Below are positions 5,869 through 9,754 of a stretch of DNA of 9,754 bases, piece after piece (the stretch's first letter is position 1; each line of letters opens with the position of its first letter). The notes beneath the pieces are model-generated. The model did not search any database. It saw only the letters and a list, made by a program, of their open reading frames with translations, and was not told the origin of the DNA. A program made the translations under genes and the position numbers. Location of the stretch: contig CAKZPJ010000327.1 in NCBI GenBank assembly GCA_937138955.1, positions 1 through 9,754 on the forward strand, read 5' to 3'. Source of the stretch: an uncultured Flammeovirgaceae bacterium (lineage in GTDB: Bacteria; Bacteroidota; Bacteroidia; Cytophagales; Cyclobacteriaceae).

Positions 5869-5936
5869 TGGCGAATACAAAAATCCCGTATCATTAATTA
5901 CTTTTGACGTAGATAATATCTTCATTTCACTAACCT

Positions 5937-8900
5937 ATGGCCGATAAATTAACCAAACTAGACGATGAATTGCACTGGTATAAGGATGCAATCATTTACG
6001 AACTACACATCAAAGCATTTCGAGATAGCAACGGCGACGGGATCGGCGACTTCGGCGGACTACTAGAGAAGCTAGATTACCTTCAAGATCTTGGGGTTAC
6101 TGCTATTTGGGTATTACCGTTTTACCCTTCGCCCTTGCGCGACGATGGCTATGACATTAAGGACTACTACGCGATTAACCCCTCTTACGGAAAACTAAAA
6201 GACTTTAAGAAATTTCTGAAAGAGGCGCACAAACGGGGTTTAAAAGTAATTACCGAGTTAGTAATTAATCATACTTCCGATCAGCATCCGTGGTTCCAGC
6301 GCGCTCGCCGAGCCAAGCCTGGATCACCGGAACGAGATTACTACGTATGGAGTGATAGTTCAGACAAGTACTCCGAAGTGCGAATCATATTCCAAGATTT
6401 TGAAGCTTCTAATTGGACCTGGGACCCAATAGCTAATGCTTACTATTGGCATCGATTCTATTCTCATCAACCGGACTTAAACTTCGATAATCCGCTAGTG
6501 CAAGAAGAGGTTTTCAATGTGTTGGACTATTGGATTGACATGGGAGTAGATGGTTTTCGGCTCGATGCGGTTCCCTATCTGTTTGAGCGAGAAGGTACTA
6601 ATTGCGAGAATCTTCCTATCACGCACGACTACCTCAAAAAACTTCGTAAGCACGTAGATAATAAGAAGCCTGGAACGCTCTTGCTGGCGGAGGCTAATAT
6701 GTGGCCGGAAGATTCAGCTGCTTACTTCGGGGAAGGGGATGAGTGCCATATGAACTACCATTTTCCGATTATGCCCCGCATGTTTATGGCCCTGCGGATG
6801 GAAGACCGTTATCCAATCACCGATATTCTTGACCAAACCCCCGACATACCCGAAACCTGCCAGTGGGGTATTTTCTTACGTAACCACGATGAGCTAACGC
6901 TAGAGATGGTTACCGATGAAGAAAGGGATTACATGTATAAGGTTTACACCAAAGATCCGCTGGCGAAAATTAACCTTGGAATACGTCATCGGTTGGCTCC
7001 ATTGCTGGACAATGATCGTCGGAAGATTGAACTAATGAATCATCTGCTGTTTTCATTGCCCGGATCGCCGGTTATCTACTACGGCGATGAAATCGGGATG
7101 GGCGATAATTTTTATCTGGGTGACCGAGATGGTGTACGAACACCTATGCAGTGGAGTGCTGACCGCAACGCTGGGTTCTCATTGGCAAACCCCCAGCAGC
7201 TGTACTTACCGGTTATCTTAGACCCCGAATATCAGTACGAGGCGGTGAATGTGGAGCTTCAGCAGCGCAATCCAAACTCTATGCTGTGGTGGATGAAGCG
7301 CCACATCAGCATGCGAAAGAATTATAAAGCTTTTGGAAGAGGGGATATAAACTTTCTGCCGGCTGAGAATGCGAAGGTATTGGCTTTTACTCGTACCTAC
7401 GAGGATCAAACCATAATGGTACTAGTCAACCTATCTCGCTTTTCACAAGCGGTAGAGTTAGATTTAGGCGAGTACCAAAATTACGTACCTAAAGAGGTAT
7501 TTAGTAAGAATCGTTTTCCTTCAATAAAAGAGTACCCTTATCTATTTACGCTTTCTCCCTACGGATACAACTGGTTTTTGCTCGAGCCACCAGAGGAAGT
7601 GTTAGTAGAACGAACGAACTCGTCTCCAAATATAATTTTAGAGGCCGGTAGTTGGAAAGAATTACAAAAGCCTAAATATAAGGCAGCACTAGAAGATTAC
7701 CTTCCTTCTTATTTAATGCAGTGCCGCTGGTTTGGCGGTAAAGCGCGTACTATTCAGGGAGTCAGTATTGTTTATCAACTTCCGATAAACTCTTCTTCGC
7801 CTAGCGGGCTGATACTCATTATTGAAGTTAGCTACAACGAAGGACTGAATGAGTTCTATCAACTTCCAATATCCTTTGTGGAAGAAGGGTTCAGCGAAGC
7901 GATACGAGCCCAGTCATCTCAGGGAATAATTGGGCCAGCATCTATTGGCGGCAAGAATGGCTACTTGTATGATGCGGTGTACAACGAAAGCTACCGAGAC
8001 ACGCTGTTTGATTTAATGATTAAAGGCAAGAAGGCAAAAGAAAATGGGGCTGAACTATTTTTGAAGGCGGAACCATCAGTAGTAAAATGGTTTAAAAAAG
8101 AGAAGCCAGATGTTAGCTCTAAAGTGTTGAATGCGGAGCAAAGCAATACATCAATTATTTATTCGCAACGCTACTTCTTGAAGCTGTACCGCAAGGTAGA
8201 CTATATTATTAATCCTGATCTAGAGATTACCCGCTTCTTAACGGAAAAAGCTCGATTTGAGAATGTACCCCAGTACGCCGGAAATATCGCAGTGATTGAC
8301 GATAAGAAAGATCCTTTGGTGCTGGCCATGATGCAGGAAATGATTCCAAATCAAGGAGATGCTTGGGTTTATATGAAGGATGTGATTAGCCGCTATTTTG
8401 AGCGGGTAACCATTGACTACAAGACTCAGAAAGTTCCTGCATTGAAGGGGTCCCTTACCAATCCAGTTACCTTTGAACAGCTTCCTGAGGACTTAAAAAC
8501 GCTTTTGAGTGGAATACCGGCGGAGCGTGCTTCACTCCTGGGTACCAGAACTGCTGAAATGCATATTGCGCTGGCATCTCACCCGGATGAACCTAACTTC
8601 AACTCTGAAGATTTTTCCCTACACTACCAACGGTCACTCTACTCATCTTTGCAATCGCTGGTGCGATCCGCTTTTCAGAGCCTAGATAAGAAATTCAAAG
8701 TGCTACCGGAAATGATGCAGGGCGAGGCTGAAACGGTGAAAGGTATGCGTGAAGATATACTGAAGTGTATGCAGCGCATTTATCAGCGTAAGATAACATC
8801 AACCAAAATCCGGCCACACGGTGACTATCATTTGGGTCAGGTGCTGTTTACTGGAAGAGACTTTGTGATTATTGATTTTGAAGGAGAGCCTGCACGTACT

Positions 8901-9275
8901 TTCAGTGAGCGACGACTAAAACGTTCACCGCTACGTGATGTAGCAGGTATGATTCGCTCGTTTCACTATGCGGCTTACAGTGGGCTGTTTGAGAATGAAG
9001 CTTTTAAGCGCGGCGATGCTGAATACTTAGAGAGCTGGGCAGAATTATGGTACCACTACATGAGTGGCTTCTACATCGATGCCTATATTGAAAAAGCGCA
9101 AGGACACAACTTTTTGCCCAATAATCAGGAAGACTTTGATACATTAATGCAGACCTTCCTGCTAGAAAAAGCAGTTTACGAACTTAATTACGAACTCAAT
9201 AACCGTCCAGATTGGACAATTATTCCTCTGCGGGGTATCCAGTACGTAATGCAAAAATGTAACGAAAATGAATGA
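5937..9275 (+). CDS. treS: Trehalose synthase-maltokinase fusion (TreS-Mak/Pep2)
   Basis: A 1112-residue bifunctional cytoplasmic enzyme. Residues 1-550 are trehalose synthase (GH13_16), interconverting trehalose and maltose: WYKDAIIYELHIKAF at 14-28, GFRLDAVPYLFEREG at 206-220 with nucleophile D210, LLAEANMWPED with acid E252, and LRNHDEL with D318. Residues about 575-1105 are maltokinase (EC 2.7.1.175), which uses ATP to make maltose 1-phosphate for GlgE: an N-cap (YLMQCRWFGGKAR, 592-604), ATP-lysine candidate K749 in YFLKLYRKVD, catalytic loop HGDYHLGQ (961-968, D963) and metal site IIDFEGEP (D980). The D963-D980 spacing of 17 fits characterised maltokinases. All key residues are present, so both halves should be active. 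Such fusions are known in many bacteria. It starts 68 bases after glgE with no terminator between, and its stop overlaps the glgB start. Confidence 0.96.
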   Translation: MADKLTKLDDELHWYKDAIIYELHIKAFRDSNGDGIGDFGGLLEKLDYLQDLGVTAIWVLPFYPSPLRDDGYDIKDYYAINPSYGKLKDFKKFLKEAHKRGLKVITELVINHTSDQHPWFQRARRAKPGSPERDYYVWSDSSDKYSEVRIIFQDFEASNWTWDPIANAYYWHRFYSHQPDLNFDNPLVQEEVFNVLDYWIDMGVDGFRLDAVPYLFEREGTNCENLPITHDYLKKLRKHVDNKKPGTLLLAEANMWPEDSAAYFGEGDECHMNYHFPIMPRMFMALRMEDRYPITDILDQTPDIPETCQWGIFLRNHDELTLEMVTDEERDYMYKVYTKDPLAKINLGIRHRLAPLLDNDRRKIELMNHLLFSLPGSPVIYYGDEIGMGDNFYLGDRDGVRTPMQWSADRNAGFSLANPQQLYLPVILDPEYQYEAVNVELQQRNPNSMLWWMKRHISMRKNYKAFGRGDINFLPAENAKVLAFTRTYEDQTIMVLVNLSRFSQAVELDLGEYQNYVPKEVFSKNRFPSIKEYPYLFTLSPYGYNWFLLEPPEEVLVERTNSSPNIILEAGSWKELQKPKYKAALEDYLPSYLMQCRWFGGKARTIQGVSIVYQLPINSSSPSGLILIIEVSYNEGLNEFYQLPISFVEEGFSEAIRAQSSQGIIGPASIGGKNGYLYDAVYNESYRDTLFDLMIKGKKAKENGAELFLKAEPSVVKWFKKEKPDVSSKVLNAEQSNTSIIYSQRYFLKLYRKVDYIINPDLEITRFLTEKARFENVPQYAGNIAVIDDKKDPLVLAMMQEMIPNQGDAWVYMKDVISRYFERVTIDYKTQKVPALKGSLTNPVTFEQLPEDLKTLLSGIPAERASLLGTRTAEMHIALASHPDEPNFNSEDFSLHYQRSLYSSLQSLVRSAFQSLDKKFKVLPEMMQGEAETVKGMREDILKCMQRIYQRKITSTKIRPHGDYHLGQVLFTGRDFVIIDFEGEPARTFSERRLKRSPLRDVAGMIRSFHYAAYSGLFENEAFKRGDAEYLESWAELWYHYMSGFYIDAYIEKAQGHNFLPNNQEDFDTLMQTFLLEKAVYELNYELNNRPDWTIIPLRGIQYVMQKCNENE

Positions 9276-9754
9276 CGACCACAGCGAATCAACCACCACA
9301 GAACCTCAGGAGCACTTCTCCCTTATAACCGACTTTGATATTCATCTTTTTCGAGAGGGAAATCATTATTCGCTATACGAAAAGCTTGGCTCGCACTTGA
9401 TTGAGTACCAAGGCGAAAAAGGTGTGTATTTTTCAGTGTGGGCTCCCAATGCTAGTCGAGTATCGGTTGTTGGTGATTTTAATGGATGGAATAGCGATGC
9501 TCATAAAATGGAGGCTCGCTGGGATGGTTCTGGTATTTGGGAAACATTCATACCAAAAATTGAACAGGGAACTACCTATAAGTACTTCATAGCATCTAGC
9601 CACAACGGTTATACTGTAGAAAAGGGCGACCCCTTTGCCATCCATTGGGAAACTCCGTCAAATACCGCTACAAAAGTTTGGGATGGGATTTACGAATGGT
9701 CCGATAAAGGGTGGATGGAATCCCGAAAGGAAAAAGCATTAGAGCCCCAGCCAA
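9268..9754 (+). CDS. glgB: 1,4-alpha-glucan branching enzyme GlgB, N-terminal part (3' partial)
   Basis: GlgB (EC 2.4.1.18) makes the alpha-1,6 branches in the glucan extended by GlgE. The frame from ATG 9268 runs open off the right edge and gives 162 residues. After a polar, probably disordered lead (1-18) comes ITDFDIHLFREGNHYSLYEK, then a CBM48 module with YFSVWAPNASRVSVVGDFNG (53-72), DGSGIWETFIP, TYKYFI and EKGDPFAI. The spacing is typical of the short GlgB form that lacks the extra N1 domain; the GH13 catalytic barrel lies beyond the window. The start overlaps the upstream stop by 8 bases (ATGAATGA), which indicates translational coupling. An ATG at 9272-9274 in another frame runs into an early stop, so 9268 is the correct start. 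Confidence 0.95.
   Translation, partial: MNDDHSESTTTEPQEHFSLITDFDIHLFREGNHYSLYEKLGSHLIEYQGEKGVYFSVWAPNASRVSVVGDFNGWNSDAHKMEARWDGSGIWETFIPKIEQGTTYKYFIASSHNGYTVEKGDPFAIHWETPSNTATKVWDGIYEWSDKGWMESRKEKALEPQP

Noticed and set aside
9401..9592. Plus-strand 63-codon frame near the right edge
   Set aside because: It is a shifted-frame shadow of glgB, whose CBM48 motifs lie in the frame starting at 9268.
1..9754. CRISPR arrays, tRNA or rRNA genes
   Set aside because: No regularly spaced repeats and no tRNA or rRNA signatures were seen on either strand.

Overview
The window looks like a piece of a Bacteroidota chromosome, probably a Cytophagales-type marine or gliding bacterium. The signs are moderate to low G+C outside one patch, start codons without Shine-Dalgarno sequences, -7-like elements of the TAnnTTTG type, an RHS-core toxin ending, DUF4160/DUF2442 genes and XerD-like recombinase debris. 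The genus cannot be fixed from the sequence alone.

Left part (1-1026): the C-terminal end of an RHS-type polymorphic toxin that begins outside the window, with an unrecognised toxin domain. A small gene 6 bases downstream is probably its immunity protein.

Middle part (1027-3843): an accessory zone of debris and small modules. It holds a 5'-truncated XRE-type regulator on the minus strand butted head-to-head against a 5'-truncated tyrosine recombinase on the plus strand; an intact overlapping DUF4160-DUF2442 pair, likely toxin-antitoxin-like; a GC-rich, hairpin-rich stretch of about 400 bases with no ORF; two long inverted repeats; a frameshifted small antitoxin-like gene; a 69-residue helical protein on the minus strand; and about 500 bases with a minus-strand terminator and only doubtful frames.

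Right part (3844-9754): the GlgE alpha-glucan pathway in one direction: glgE, a fused trehalose synthase-maltokinase (TreS-Mak/Pep2), and the 5' end of glgB, which runs off the right edge. TreS converts trehalose to maltose, the kinase makes maltose 1-phosphate, GlgE transfers maltosyl units to an alpha-1,4-glucan, and GlgB adds the alpha-1,6 branches. treS-mak and glgB overlap by 8 bases, and glgE is 68 bases upstream of treS-mak with no terminator visible between them, so the three probably form one operon. This part is well conserved and of known function. The less explained material lies in 1-3843.
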